From: Paramyrothecium sp. XJ0827 | Lineage: Eukaryota > Ascomycota > Sordariomycetes > Hypocreales > Stachybotryaceae | NCBI GenBank assembly: GCA_020881915.1 | Contig: JAJFPB010000008.1 | Coordinates: forward strand, 2,790,001 to 2,854,000 | Direction of reading: 5' to 3' | Length of the DNA stretch: 64,000 nucleotides | Part shown: in pieces, positions 10,904 to 22,434 of the stretch | Layout of the letters: every line of letters starts with the position of its first letter | How positions within the stretch are numbered: position 1 is the first letter of the stretch | Notes under the pieces: model-generated | Seen by the model: only the letters and a program-made list of their open reading frames with translations | Told to the model about the DNA's origin: nothing | Databases searched by the model: none | Made by a program: the position numbers and the translations under genes

Positions 10904-12681
10904 ATGGCGTTCCGATCACGCGGTCTGCCAAGCACTGGCTGTCACGAGTGCCGGCTTAGGAAGATCAGGGTGAGTTGCAGAAAAGTAAGCGCCACGCGGC
11001 TGTCGATGGGCTGAGATTTGCAATGCAGTGTGACGAGTTGAAACCGATTTGTGAGAACTGCCAGAAAGTCAGGCACGCGGACTGCGCGTATCGAGATGAG
11101 TTTGAACGGACATGGAGGTACCAGACTGATAGGACAGTTGAAAAAAGCCACAGAAAAGAAAGAGAGAACATCAAGGTCAGCAATACTTGTCGTCAGCCAT
11201 CTTCACTCCACCGAATGCTGTCTTTTCCCTTGACAAAGCAGTAAAACTCACTAAAGCCAACGTGAATAATAATAGGCTAATCACATGGAGTCCAAAATCC
11301 TCGACCGACTTTTCTATGATTGGTCTGTTGGTGGAGACCACACGCCGGGCATCAGTATTTCCTGGTTCAACTCTCTTCCCACTATGTACGACAGTGCGTC
11401 CCCAACCAGCTTGTTGCACAAGTCAATACAAGCTCTCGCCAACGCGAACTATGGACAACGATTCAAACATTCTAATATTCTTAATGAAGGAGCGAGATTA
11501 TGTGGTGAGGCATTATGTATGTTGAGAAACACGCTGTTTTCGGACATGGATGTTGCGAAATGTGAAGTACTTGCCTCTGTGGTGATACTTGGGATTTATG
11601 AGGTACGATGAGCGGCCCTGGCATAAGTATCACCACTAAATGCCTATCTAGGCTTTGGTTGATCATTCTATTGCTGCCAATGGCACTTGGATGAGCCACA
11701 TGGGGGGCGCGTCAATACCTTTGAATGTGCAGCGCCCGAAAACGACGATGGCATCACCCTTAAAGCTTCAGATCTCAACGATGATATTCAGACAAATGGT
11801 ATTGCTGTGTCGGACGAATTGAAGACTCGCCCTTTGCTCACCAGTTTCCCTATTAGCTGCACGGAAGTCTCATAGCTGGCCGAGCTCCTGCAATGCCTAT
11901 TGAACTCGCAAAGATACCCCAACTAGCTGAACTGGAGCACATTCACGTGCAGACGACCCTGATACACGAAGCCGCCACACTGTGCGCCGAGTGGAGAACG
12001 ATGTTTGAGAACATTGATGTGACCCAAGCCTGGGAGAAGTTGTCCGACATTGCAGTTCGTGCTATGTCACTCAACATGAACCTTGATCAGTGGTCCAGGG
12101 CTCTGCCCCAGACATACGTGTACAGTGTCCAGCCGGCAACGAGCGACGCGCATTCAGAATGGCTGCAACTATTGCTCAAAGGCCCTTGGGCTCCGCAAAG
12201 CTCGCACACCTACGCGTCGCCAGTGTGCGAGATACTTTGGAGATTTTATTGGGAAGCTCGAATGATCCTGAGCCAAGCACTTTTGTGCACTGATTCTGTG
12301 CTGCACGTCACAAAGTCTCCCTCAAACCCCATCGCTAGTTGTAGAAATGAGATCGAGTCATGCTTGTTGTTGACCGCTGATTAGTTGTGCAAGTCTTGCA
12401 TCAGCCCCCTTTTAGCCGTGAACAGGAAAGCCTTGGCAGGCTTACAGGTTGGAGATGTCCCCAGTCTTCATGGATATCTCATGTTACAGATCTTACCAAC
12501 TGTCGGACTTTGCCTCGATCAAACTAGCATCCGGGATGTTGATCTCTCAGGCCGTAGAAAGTGGGTTAGTAGGATAAATCGGTTTCTCAGGAATGATTTA
12601 GGCTTCTCGAAAGCAGCAGCTGGAACTGACCCCATGGGATCTGCGAAGATCCCTATTCAATTATGGAGTTTGACAGCTTGA
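10904..12681 (+). pseudogene. Zn2Cys6 fungal transcription factor with one in-frame stop
   Basis: Exons can be placed at 10904-10969, 11029-11175, 11276-11602, 11652-11798 and 11857 onward, each joint keeping the frame and using GT-AG. The first two exons encode a complete Zn2Cys6 cluster (CHECRLRKIRC, then C-x2-C and a last Cys before AYRDEF) with an intron inside the cluster. Exon 3 holds the fungal middle-region pattern (YDWSV, then ALANANYGQR and GEALCML). The frame then hits TAG at 12382-12384, but coding pattern goes on in the same frame to 12681 (PSLHGYLMLQILPTVG, then WVSRINRFLRNDLGF), as in C-termini of this class. A CAG-to-TAG change would explain the stop. Either a recent pseudogene or a protein truncated to about 404 residues. 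Confidence 0.65.
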
Positions 12682-13752
12682 AGACTCTGTACGAGACAGA
12701 GTTATTCAATGGGCAAAAAAACCGTGGAGGTAAGATGAGCGAGGCCATGTTTGTACTTTACCGGTTTGTTTTTATTCTTGTTGCAGTTTCCGCTGCCGTA
12801 CGCGATTCAGGTTGTCAAGCATAACATAGACGAGGGCCATGACACCTACAACGCTACAGCGGCTCCCTTTCTGAGTTGTTGCAGCATTAGAATACCAAAT
12901 CGATCTGCAGAAAAGCAATTGTCGGGGTGTGATGTTCATGAGAGCCAGGAGAACAATCTCTACCACCAAACTCTAGAACAAGACCCAAGCGGCCAGTCAA
13001 GAAGGTCAGTCAGCTTATGACTGGTGGCGCCAGGTTCGCCGTGATAGCCGAGAAAAGTTTTTCGAGTTTTCCTTTTTCCTTTTCTCCTTCTTCCTTTCTC
13101 CCTTTTGTGCCCGTATTATAGCTAGCCAGTCATAGGCGCTACACGATGGGCTCTTATTAAGGAGACGCAGACTTGCCTGTGGTCTCGTCTCAGTCTATGT
13201 GTAAATGGGAGATGATTCGTCGCAACTCAAGCCAGTTGACTACGAACCAATTGACTAAAGTTATTTCGTCCTCTTCATCGTCTGTTGTTTTGATTTGTCG
13301 TTTTCAGAGCTTAGCTTAGGATTGACGGCTGACATTAGGCCATGCTATTTCCCATTCCCAAGAAGTGAATTATATTTCAACCCGTGTATAACCATAAGAA
13401 ACTCATCATTTTTTCTCAAGTCTCCTGTCAAAAAGACATAGCCCCATTCTATCAACTAGGTCGACTGGAGCTCGCACACAAAAAGACGGGGTTCTTAATA
13501 GTCAAACTGTCATTCATTCGGACCAACAAACAATGATTCTATCCTTAACTCGATCTGTTCGTTACGTTGATAATCTTCTAACTTGTCAAGCACAGAGGAT
13601 TCACCTCCACGTAGAACCGAACATTGATCCTCATAGCAAGCTCGTATGGATCAGTGACAGGCAACCTTCCCATTCAAACCTCGGAATTCCGCAATGTCTC
13701 CAACATCCTTGCGGAGCTTGCTTTGATGATTTAAGCGCACTGGAGGCTGCTA
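12682..13752. other. Intergenic region, no recognised gene
   Basis: Frames of 65-90 codons occur (12751-13020, 13533-13790) without motifs. Part of 13600-13752 might be a second exon of the minus-strand secreted frame at 13753-13974, but two different splice choices give unrelated C-termini, so I do not annotate it. Confidence 0.35.
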
Positions 13753-13974
13753 TTAACATTGAGGCAAATTCCAGAGCAGCACGGGCTTAGACCACAGAAA
13801 GCTAGTGCAGATTGTTAGTTCATCAATTGATGTCTCATTATTTCTCAAGTTTTTGAGTTCGGACATACAGCCAGAAGGCAGACATGCCTGCTTTTTGTCC
13901 AAAGTATTGGTATCAAGCGGTGCTGTGGAGACAAGCGTCGCCGCGAGTAGAGTGAAAATAGTAGATGTCTTCAT
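13753..13974 (-). CDS. Possible small secreted protein (first exon or complete)
   Basis: ATG at 13974 begins a 73-residue frame with a good signal peptide (KTSTIFTLLAATLVSTAP), a KK site at about residues 27-28 and then QACLPSGC. It looks like a small cysteine-containing secreted protein. The last 15-20 residues look non-coding, and a donor GTCTAAG near 13795 suggests an intron with a further exon. No homologue is recalled. The signal peptide is the only real evidence. Confidence 0.45.
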   Translation of the reverse strand: MKTSTIFTLLAATLVSTAPLDTNTLDKKQACLPSGCMSELKNLRNNETSIDELTICTSFLWSKPVLLWNLPQC

Positions 13975-15936
13975 ATTGGCAGTGGTAGACCCTCTTGTTA
14001 AATTTCAAAGTCTTATAAGATATTCGTTCTGTGTAAGTCAGAGTCCCACTGTTTTCGTGAGGGGAATTCATGTGCTCAGTTTGAGCACTTTACTACTACT
14101 TATATCCTCAGTATCAGCGACAGCGACTATCCTGCGGTAACTAGTCAGAAGAAAGTACTATTACGTCTACCTCGTAACTCTAATCCCGAAACTTCCAATA
14201 ACAGCAGTGATTCTCGAAAAAGAGGAGCAGAGGCTTGGCAAAGCATCGCTTCTTATCCAGCTAGGCTGTGTTGAACCTATATTACTCAGACTCAGAACTG
14301 CCGTCTCCGCACCCCTCTATTACTCAGATGCACCGTTATCATCTCTACGCAGCGGCCCTGTACAAGCTGTGCATAGGCTGCATTGATGGATTCTTGGCTC
14401 TCGTTTGCAATATCTGGTCAATGAATATTCAATCACGTCGAACACACGACGAGGCCTATCCCTTTATTAGTGAACCGAGACAACCCGCATCATGACCGGT
14501 ACGTTTGTGTGGAATCCGAGAATTCCAGACCATGATCAGGCTCAACAAGGAAGACTGAGATGTTCAGAGGGATTTTCCTCGGTATCTGTCCGTTATGCAC
14601 TGGCAGCAGGCTTATGTTAGGAGACCCATGGCTTTATGAAAATGGGCACATGCTGTGCAGATCTCGGCCACAGTCCGTCCGGGCCACTCGTGTCTCCGAA
14701 GCATGAACCGCAACGGGTCCTCGGATAAAAAAGGCTCCGAAATCCGCATCCTAGTTTGCCATTCAACATTTGCTAGGAATTGCAGGATCATCGCGGTATT
14801 CGTCACTATTTTCTGGGGTGGACGAGGCTCTAGGCCAGCTCGAGTAGATCCATTTGAGGATTCAAAATAGATACATCTAAGACTCATGAACCGTCATTTG
14901 GGGGGCAGCCTCTTGTTTCGCTTCGCCTCTTACTACTGGTCGTGCAGCAGGATTTTCATTGCCATAATGGTGTCTTCCATTTACCATGCACTTAGCCCTG
15001 GAAAATAAGGACTGTGAGCTGAGCTGGAGGAGAGGAGATCGGAAGGGGATGATGTTTGACTTCTTGGAAAGCCTCTACGTATATTTTACCGCGAAGACTT
15101 CTTTCATGCATTTATGCTCTCTCAGAGTTTTACAGCCCACCTACGAGTTTCTATTCTGCCCATGTTGTGTGGTTGTTCATGGAATCGATCTTGTTAGTCT
15201 GTTTGCCCTTTGTCCATCTCTCAGTTCTCAAATAAAGAGAGCCCATCCAAGATTCCCCGGTCGAGAAAGGGGTGGTTAGGTATCGCATTGTCTACGCGCA
15301 GCGACGTCCACGTACTTGCAGCGTCAGGGTCCTCGCCAACCGCCAATCAGGAAAACTGCCTTCTGGCACAACAATCGCCTGTACAGAGGCGGCCTTGCAT
15401 CTTTCGAAACGGCTAAATGCATAAAACTGATGATGTACGGGGATTTCAGCTAGGAACCTACATGGTTTTAAGTCTTGAGGCCAGTCGTCCGCATGACCTT
15501 TCCTTCACCAGAAGCTGTACATGAACAAGATCTCAGCTATGGCAATGCCGTACCAGCGTATATCTTGTACGCAATTGAATGAAACGCAGTCGTCCCCTCT
15601 GTCAACATCTCATTGGGTCGCAACTCAGAGCAAGACTTTGAATATCTCATCGGCATGCACAATAGGCAAAGAGTGGCATGTGTGCGCTGATGCGAGGACG
15701 TGCGCAATGCTGCACATACTCCAGCGAGAATAGAGCCCTCGTCTATGAAGGCTTCAAGCCTACGCTGTGCGCAGTAAGTACAACCCCCCTACATGAATAT
15801 TCAGGTGAGGCTGAAGCATGCAGGGGCACGCCTAGACCCAGCGGGCCGAAGGCTGAGACTGCTCTTGAGCCCCTCGACTTTACAAACTCGACACACGAGG
15901 CCGTTCCCGCTTGATAGTGTCACCAACGCAGTGACA
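13975..15936. other. Intergenic region, no recognised gene
   Basis: Nearly 2 kb without a supported gene. A minus frame at 14612-14887 (91 codons, ATG start) has no signal peptide and no motif I can name. The frame at 15793-15936 is continuous with the next gene but reads like untranslated leader. Confidence 0.4.
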
Positions 15937-17844
15937 ATGCACATATCTAAAGACGAGGCAGCTCAAACTGAGCGGGTCGTTGTTTCCCATGAGCTGCCCT
16001 TTGGTACATGCCCAGCTGCGGCAGCGCCCTTGTATCGACCGCTTAGCCTGCAAAATGATGGCACGCGACTTCTGAAGATTGAAGCGGCCAAGGACGTGCA
16101 GCATGCAATTACCTGTCAATTATTTGAAGTCGCTTTCTATGACAAGCCCAAGTTTTATGCCCTCTCATACATGTGGGGCGAAGGCCCAGCTGATTGCGAG
16201 ATCATACTTAATGGCTCAAGCTACAATATTAGAAAGAACTTGAGGGATGCCCTGCGCCATCTCCGAACACATGACTCCGATAAGTTCTACTGGATCGATG
16301 CATTATGTATCAACCAGGAGGATGTCTCGGAGAGAAATCGACAGGTACAAATGATGCACCACATCTACTTCCGGGCTCAGTGCGTTTTTGTTTGGCTTGG
16401 GAGTAGCCATGAACAATACCTAGATCCTCTCCAACATTATTTCCGGGGGCTGAACCAATGTGCCGCGTTGCAAAAAGAGGTTGAAGAAGAGGCAACGGAA
16501 GGAGAGATTGTTGCTCGACGCTTGCTGGCTAATGAACTATCAAACGACGGTTATTGGAACAGATTGTGGATTATCCAAGAAATTAGCCATGCCCATAAGA
16601 TTGATGTGTGTTTTGGCACTTCAAAGTTGGATTGGGCCAAGTTCATCTCTTTTCTGACCACCTATGCCCTGAGTCCCGAGGGGCCCACACGTCTACACAG
16701 ACTTCGAGAGGGCAAGTACACAGGCTCAAGCACATTAGTCCATCTTTTGCAGGAGCACAAAGATGCCCTGTGCCAGGACAGGAAAGACAAAGTGTATGGG
16801 CTTGTGGGTTTGGCATCTGACGCTCGCGGGTTTCCTGTCGACTACGAAAAGTCGGCCTCGGAAATTTGGACTGACACGATGGAGTTCATCAACCGCAATA
16901 AACTGTTTGCAGATAATGACATAATGTCTATGGGAGCTCTAGTGAAGTTGTTGCTCCTAGGTAGCGAAAGCTCCCTTTTGGGCGATGCTCTGCTGCTCAA
17001 TTCATCAGCTGACAGGGCGGTGATAAACCAACATCACTCAAAGCCTTTTGTCCTGCAATCCGCTGTTTTAGGTCGTGTCATCTGGGTCGGACCGCATGCC
17101 CAAGAGATCATTGGCATCCTTGACAAAGTAGACGAGTGGAGACATCAAGTCCAGGAGAACTTCAGAGATGATCTTGGCAAAGCCCACAAGGAAAGCGACA
17201 CGTTGCTTGAAGCAATCTTGCATTTAGATGAGACGGATTTGTCCAAGAAATGTTACAATTGCAAGACTTCCATCCGTTGGACGCAGAAAAAACAAACGAA
17301 AACCCATCTGTCATATTTGGTTCAAGGCGAGAATGATCTCAATGCGCCAACGGAGACCAGTGATGAGGACTTCTGGGAAACAGGCCCAACCAAAGCTGAA
17401 CCTGAGGAAGTTAAAGCCACTCCCAACAGACAGAGAGGAGATTCCGGCAGATATACAGTCCAAAACCCACAGAATGGTTCATACATGTTCCAAATGACAG
17501 ACGGTTATCAAGGAAATGGTACACCTTTCAAAATGGGGCTTGCATCAAGCGACATACAAGCCGGAGACCTTTTATGCTGGTTCCATTGGTCACGAAGAGC
17601 GGTTATTGTAAGGAACACTGGGAGTGCAATGGTCAGAGCGATTGGGCTTCCAGCCAAAAAGAGCCTTAAGAAGAAGGTCAAGGAGAATCATTGGGAGCTG
17701 CAAGTAGTTGGTACAGCTGTTATAGCTGAGGATGTGAAAGAACAATGTCTGGGTTCTGCTCAACGGGCTGATTGGTCTGATGGCAAAGCAATCATGAATG
17801 TTCACTTGGATGCGAAAACGTTGTTTGTCCTTCTGTGCGACTAG
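15937..17844 (+). CDS. HET-domain protein
   Basis: An intronless frame encodes 635 residues from ATG 15937. An in-frame ATG at 15793 would add 48 low-quality residues and is followed at once by a donor-like CAG-GTGAGG, so the later start is preferred. HET motifs are complete: ALSYMWGEGP (residues 76-85), WIDALCINQED (119-129) and WNRLWIIQEIS (207-217). A later block reads DRKDKVYGLVGLA and DYEKSASEIW, the usual HET C-terminal boundary. The C-terminal 300 residues carry a possible Cys pair (KKCYNCK) and a polar, lysine-rich tail. HET proteins act in non-self recognition and programmed cell death of fused hyphae. No NACHT, NB-ARC or repeat domain is attached. Partner genes cannot be inferred. 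Confidence 0.9.
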   Translation: MHISKDEAAQTERVVVSHELPFGTCPAAAAPLYRPLSLQNDGTRLLKIEAAKDVQHAITCQLFEVAFYDKPKFYALSYMWGEGPADCEIILNGSSYNIRKNLRDALRHLRTHDSDKFYWIDALCINQEDVSERNRQVQMMHHIYFRAQCVFVWLGSSHEQYLDPLQHYFRGLNQCAALQKEVEEEATEGEIVARRLLANELSNDGYWNRLWIIQEISHAHKIDVCFGTSKLDWAKFISFLTTYALSPEGPTRLHRLREGKYTGSSTLVHLLQEHKDALCQDRKDKVYGLVGLASDARGFPVDYEKSASEIWTDTMEFINRNKLFADNDIMSMGALVKLLLLGSESSLLGDALLLNSSADRAVINQHHSKPFVLQSAVLGRVIWVGPHAQEIIGILDKVDEWRHQVQENFRDDLGKAHKESDTLLEAILHLDETDLSKKCYNCKTSIRWTQKKQTKTHLSYLVQGENDLNAPTETSDEDFWETGPTKAEPEEVKATPNRQRGDSGRYTVQNPQNGSYMFQMTDGYQGNGTPFKMGLASSDIQAGDLLCWFHWSRRAVIVRNTGSAMVRAIGLPAKKSLKKKVKENHWELQVVGTAVIAEDVKEQCLGSAQRADWSDGKAIMNVHLDAKTLFVLLCD

Positions 17845-18503
17845 AAAACACCCTTCTCATGATTTCCACCAATATGACGATGGCGCTAAGAGTGGGTGGC
17901 TATTTTCACTTCTTGCCAGGTAGTGCAGAAAGTTGAATCAAGTCAAACGTTTAGCGATTGTTTACGCGTGTTCAATGCCCATTACTGCAGCCCTATTGGT
18001 CCACCGTTAATGCTACCAGAGTTTGGAATTCCCCTGTTGTTATGTATTAGACATACCTTGGTGTGGCTATCTAATATAATATATTATTAGTAAATAAAGA
18101 ATATTACTATTAGTTAGTATTATAAACCTAATATAATATAGATACTACCTACTCTAGGTATCTTTAATCCTATAAAATATAACTACCTACTTTAGGAACT
18201 ACTAGATATACCTAATTTAAGTTATATATATAACTCTAAGCCCTATAAACTCCTTACTTCTTAGTACCTTGGCCCATGTTATTTAACGAGCTTTTAAGTG
18301 GCTATACTCGAAAGCATTGATTTATACATTAGCCGTTCCCTGCAGCTTGTAGCCTCATGGGCCTTGCATGCAGTCATGAAGAACTCACTTGTGGCCATCT
18401 TTGTGGTTGTGAGGCGGTACCCATATAAGAATGAACATGGTAACAGGGTAAAGTTCGCAAGCCACTGTAGATGCATTTTGTAGCTCTCTCATTATAATTC
18501 TAA
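17845..18503. other. Gene-free stretch holding the left copy of an inverted repeat
   Basis: Downstream of the HET gene, dominated from 18040 to 18326 by the AT-rich repeat copy. The rest (18327-18503) lies just past the stop of the O-methyltransferase relic and shows nothing else. Confidence 0.5.
18040..18326 (+). repeat. AT-rich ~287-bp repeat, copy 1 (inverted partner of 19531-19817)
   Basis: Read on the plus strand this block matches the reverse complement of 19531-19817 almost along its full length. Shared landmarks in order are AGACATACCTT, AATATAATATATTATTAG, TACCTACTCTAGGTATC, TAACTCTAAGCCCTATAAAC and AAAGCATTGATTTAT. Differences are mostly transitions. It has the size and AT content of a MITE-like non-autonomous element, but I could not find clear terminal inverted repeats or a target-site duplication. 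Confidence 0.8.
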
Positions 18504-20121
18504 CTACTTCTTCTTCAGAACAAGTATGCAGTCATTGCACTGGACTGTATACTGCAAAGTCTTGACCACTTTCACCCCAGCTTCATATATTACCTTCTCC
18601 CACTCCTTGGCAGACCGTTCCACAGCAGCTAGACATGCGAGCATATCCATATCGAGCCCAGCCGCTCTCCAACGAGTACCAATCTCGGGAATCAGAATGA
18701 CAGAGTCGTCGCTCATTCCAGTCTGCAGGTTTTGAAGGATCTCCTTGACCTTCTCATCGGGCCAGTCGTGGAGGACGTTACGCAGGTAGTATGCTCGGGC
18801 GCCTGCAAAGATGAGTTTAGCAACAAGGACTGGAATGTGATACTTCTAGTGCACACTAACTTTCAATGGTTCCGGTCCCCAGAAGTCGTAGGCCTGGGCG
18901 TCAATGCCTTCGAAACCGGGCAGCAGCGCGGCCTTTGCCTGCTGTATGACGTGGGCCTGCTCCTGCAGAATAATCCGTTCGATGAGACGGGAATAACGCC
19001 CTTTCAACAGAATACACTGGTGTCCCATAGCTCCACCAACATCAACAAAGACGGGGACGGAATCATTAGAGCCTATGCTGACTTCCTTCTCAAAGTCAAA
19101 AACGTCCAGGAACGTCGGCATGCCGTCGCGCTGGCCGGCCATCCAAGGGAGAAAGCAGTTCATGCATTCGGATGAGTTGTAAGGTAGTGAAATGGCGACT
19201 CTTCAGTCTTATGGCCAACATGCCAAGGGCAGAAATCGGGGTTTGTGGGATTGGCGTGGTTGGTTTTGCGCAGAAATTCCGGAATACCCAGCAGGGCTGG
19301 GTAAATCATTTCCGCATTCGCAGATAATTAGCCATTCGTCTTCTAGCCGTCTGTTTTTGTCTTAACATACAAGTAGCTAATACCGGCGGCACCGCCTACA
19401 GTGGCCAAAGCTCTGGTAATGTTGCTCGGTGCGTAAGCGTCCTCACCAACTTGGAGGACCATACGCTTGGACTGGTAGTAACGGAGCAACCGCTCTAACG
19501 TTTCATTAGTATAAAAGGCAGCCTTGGATAATAAATCAATGCTTTTGAGTGTAGCTACTTAAAAGCTCATTAAATAATATAGGCCAAGGTACCAAGAAGT
19601 AAGGAGTTTATAGGGCTTAGAGTTATATATATAACTTAAATTAGATATATTTAGTAGTTCCTAAAGTAGGTAGCTATATCTTATAAGATTAAAGATACCT
19701 AGAGTAGGTAGTATTTATATTATATTAGGTTTATAATACTAACTAATAGTAATATTCTTTATTTACTAATAATATATTATATTAAATGGCCATACTAAGG
19801 TATGTCTGATATATAATAATAGAAAGAACCGGGTCAACTTTGGTCTCGGCCGCGAGTCGGGCATTCGTAAATGGTACGGGAGCATTCTCCTTTGCGAGCG
19901 TGTTCCACAATCCGGTTTGTACACCAACGCGAGACAAAGCCAGCTCCAAGGACTTCATTATTGGATAGTTTGTTAATGCTGCCAGAGCCATTGGCATGCA
20001 GGGTTAGACATACCGCGTTGGTTTTTCTGTAAATTGAATCTCCGGCCTCGAGGGCGAGACTGAGATTCAAAGCAGCCTCGGCCAGCCTTCTTCTGGTCAA
20101 TTCGTCATTGATCCCAGAAAC
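18504..20121 (-). pseudogene. O-methyltransferase relic disrupted by a repeat insertion
   Basis: Pieces of one SAM-dependent O-methyltransferase lie in order on the minus strand. Near 20121-20020: DELTRRRLAEAALNLSL. At 19997-19834: PMALAALTNYPIMKS to FTNARLAAETKVDP. After the repeat (from about 19510): LERLLRYYQSKRM and APSNITRALATVGG. From 19163: GMPTFLDVFDFEKEV, SAM motif I VFVDVGGAMGHQC, and GIDAQAYDFWGPEP. The last exon, 18716-18504, ends in a normal stop. The family pattern (VDP.LLxRLLRYL) is broken exactly where the ~287-bp repeat sits, and stop codons lie between pieces (TAG after YVKTKTDG near 19345). Such enzymes usually act in fungal secondary metabolism. Upstream of 20121 the frame continues to ATG 20349 but looks unrelated to the family. 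Confidence 0.75.
19531..19817 (-). repeat. AT-rich ~287-bp repeat, copy 2, inside the O-methyltransferase frame
   Basis: Inverted copy of 18040-18326. It separates the VDP end of the methyltransferase N-terminal domain from the ERLLRYYQ segment that should follow directly. The N-terminal coding pieces lie outside the copy (19834-20121), so the pair is not the two ends of one element that captured the whole gene. Confidence 0.8.
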
Positions 20122-20349
20122 ACTTTCCTGGCTTTTCACGAATGCAGAGCCGGAACAGTCGAGGCAGATATTGGGCTTTTGTAGTGTAATATTTGTCTCC
20201 CCTGCGAGACTGTTTCTGCGGAGGCAAGGGGTAGTGCTGTCGGTTCTCGTCACATTTTCTGCGCACCACAACCAACCTGCATGAGCGACCGGTTGCGTAA
20301 CATCATCAAATCGTACCAAAATCTCACATCGATTTGTGATAGGGTTCAT

Positions 20350-21133
20350 TGCCTACCCCCGATGCTACATGAATCCTAGGCTGCAGCACAGGCGTGTTGT
20401 CTTGGCCGACGGGCATTGTAGCTATGACGGCGACACACCAAGACATTGACTGTTGCAAACATGCTGCAGGGGTTATTCGGCTTTTTCACTGCCTCGCCCT
20501 GGTCCAGTCACGAGTATCTTACCCATCGCTTGGGAAGATTGCATTGCTAGTCAATTTGCGGGGGGATCAGTTCCAACAACTTGCGAAATGAACTACTCCA
20601 TTGGTATCTCCTGAGCCAATCTTAAGAGCGTGCCACAAGTTCTATCCCATGATCATTTCATCCGCTCACTTTCTCAAATTGAACAGCAGATCTATTCAGA
20701 AATTAGCTTATTATTCTTACGTAAATCAATCATTATGCTTTATAATCGGAAGAATAGAGCTCAGTGCCTGAGTACTCCGAGGTGCGCGAGAAATGCATAC
20801 TTCTAGATCGTCGCTGGTAACGCACCAGCCATCCTCAAAAGAGTTCGTATTCATGGCTAACAACACTCCGTAATTGCTCGCAGTGCCAGCTTCAATCTCA
20901 TGACACACCTCAGCTTTTTCAGTACAAGCCTTTGAATATTTATATGTCTGAAAGACCTTTCGCCTTCAGATAGCCAGATCTCTTTCAAGATTAACTCATA
21001 TCTATTGTACCTATTCTAGCTCTTCACTCCGCCCCAGAATCTCCCCCTCTGAGAAGGTTTCGCTCGCTTGCCAGAGCGAAATGACCTGGAGACTTTCGTT
21101 CAAAGAAAGCAATAAGTGAATTTCAGCAGCAGC
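20350..21133. other. Intergenic region, no recognised gene
   Basis: A minus frame ending at 20726 (ATG 20908, 60 residues) contains regular cysteines (EVCHEIEAG, then GWCVTSDDLEVC) but no signal peptide and an upstream stop. It might be a fragment of a lost secreted-protein gene. Otherwise nothing. Confidence 0.35.
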
Positions 21134-22434
21134 TCAAACAGTCTCGGGATAATTCACCGTCTCAATCTTCTCCGGGTAGACTAGGCCACCTTGACGACGA
21201 ACCTCATCCATGACTTCCATCACGGCAATCGTCTCTTCCAAATCCATTTGCTTACCCTCTCTCCTCCCTTCGACAAGGGCAAATGCGGCCTCGTCAGCTT
21301 CCCAGAACATGCCTTGACCCTCACCTTCGGGGTTCATCCACGTCAAAAACCCGTTGTACCACCCGCTGCCCTTGCCAGGACCCGGTTGAGTCCAAGACTT
21401 TTCCTCGACAGAGCCGTCTTTGAAGACAATTCTTGTGCTGTTGGGGCACTGTGGGACGGAGAAAAGCTGCAGCTCGCCGAGTTCTCCCTGGATGCGCACG
21501 CATGGTTGAGGCTTAGGATCACTGCTGACACTTCCGATCCGTATCGATGTTGTGGCAATGGCGTGAGCGTCGCCGCCTGCAGAAGGCTCCCGGGGAAAAG
21601 TCAAGAGAATTGTTGTAGTCTCGTCTGCAGATGTTTGCTCATACTAGCCGCAATTTCTTAGCGTGTGTGATAAGTCACGTTTTGCTAGAAAACTTACCTT
21701 CGTGATGGAGGAAAGGACCTTCGGGGGGTTCTTCTGGGACTGGGTCTGCCAGAATACCAAGAACGGCCAGGTCAGACTGTACACACCGAGGTCCAACAAT
21801 GCGCCGCCAGCAAGGTCAGCGTTGACCATTCTGTGCTTTCCGTCGCTGAAGGACGCCTCGGGGCTTAACCTGGCGCTGGAGTCTGAGAAAACCCTGTAAA
21901 CGGTACCAATCTTGCCGCTGGTAATGACGTCTCTGACGTAGTTTGTCAAAGGGAAATATCTCGTCCAGAAGGCCTCCATGAGCAACAAGTTCTTTTCCTT
22001 GGCAATGTCCGCCAAGATTCGGGCCTGTTTGGCGTTCACTGTGAAAGCTTTCTCGCAGAGGACATGCTTGCCGGCCTCCAAGCAAAGCCGGACATTCTGG
22101 TAGTGATGCGAGTGTGGTGTTGCAACATAGATGATCTCGACGTCGGGATCTTGCACTAGTTCCTCGTATGATCCATAGGCTTTTGCAGCAGAAGGAGCGT
22201 CTACATCCTTAAGGAAGGCCTGGGCGCGCGTGGCAGAGGTTGACGAAGCTGCTGCGACAACAGTGTGCTTGATATTGCTGACGTCGCGTGTCTTTGGATC
22301 CACCAGCAAATCTTTTGTACTGTTGCTTCATGAGTCTAGAGGTTCGTGTCTCGCCAGTAGGGAGAAACACACAAAGTGATTGAGATTGCGCCAGTAGCAA
22401 GGATGCCCCAACGGATTTCACGGGGTGCTGTCAT
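21134..22434 (-). CDS. Gfo/Idh/MocA oxidoreductase (dihydrodiol/D-xylose dehydrogenase-like)
   Basis: Three exons, 22434-22373, 22319-21698 and 21643-21134, join in frame to 397 residues. Introns are 53 and 54 bases (GTGTGT..ACAG and GTAAGT..CTAG). The N-terminus REIRWGILATGAIS is the Rossmann NAD(P)-binding strand-loop of the family. VATPHSHHYQNVRLCLEAGKH and CEKAFTVN hold the EKP-like lysine region (here EKA), and GGALLDLGVYSL is the conserved helix of the C-terminal fold. Relatives are NADP-dependent dimeric dihydrodiol dehydrogenases and fungal D-xylose 1-dehydrogenases, which oxidise sugars to lactones. EKA in place of the commoner EKP is seen in this subgroup too. Likely cytosolic and intact. 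Confidence 0.9.

Noticed and set aside
14612..14887. 91-codon minus-strand frame with ATG
   Set aside because: No signal peptide, motif or splice support; length is within chance.
15793..15936. N-terminal extension of the HET protein at 15937
   Set aside because: The extra 48 residues look like leader sequence, and a donor-like GTGAGG follows the upstream ATG directly.
18040..19817. A single foldback transposon that captured the O-methyltransferase gene
   Set aside because: Methyltransferase coding pieces continue outside the right repeat (19834-20121), so the repeat sits inside the gene. Two insertions are simpler.
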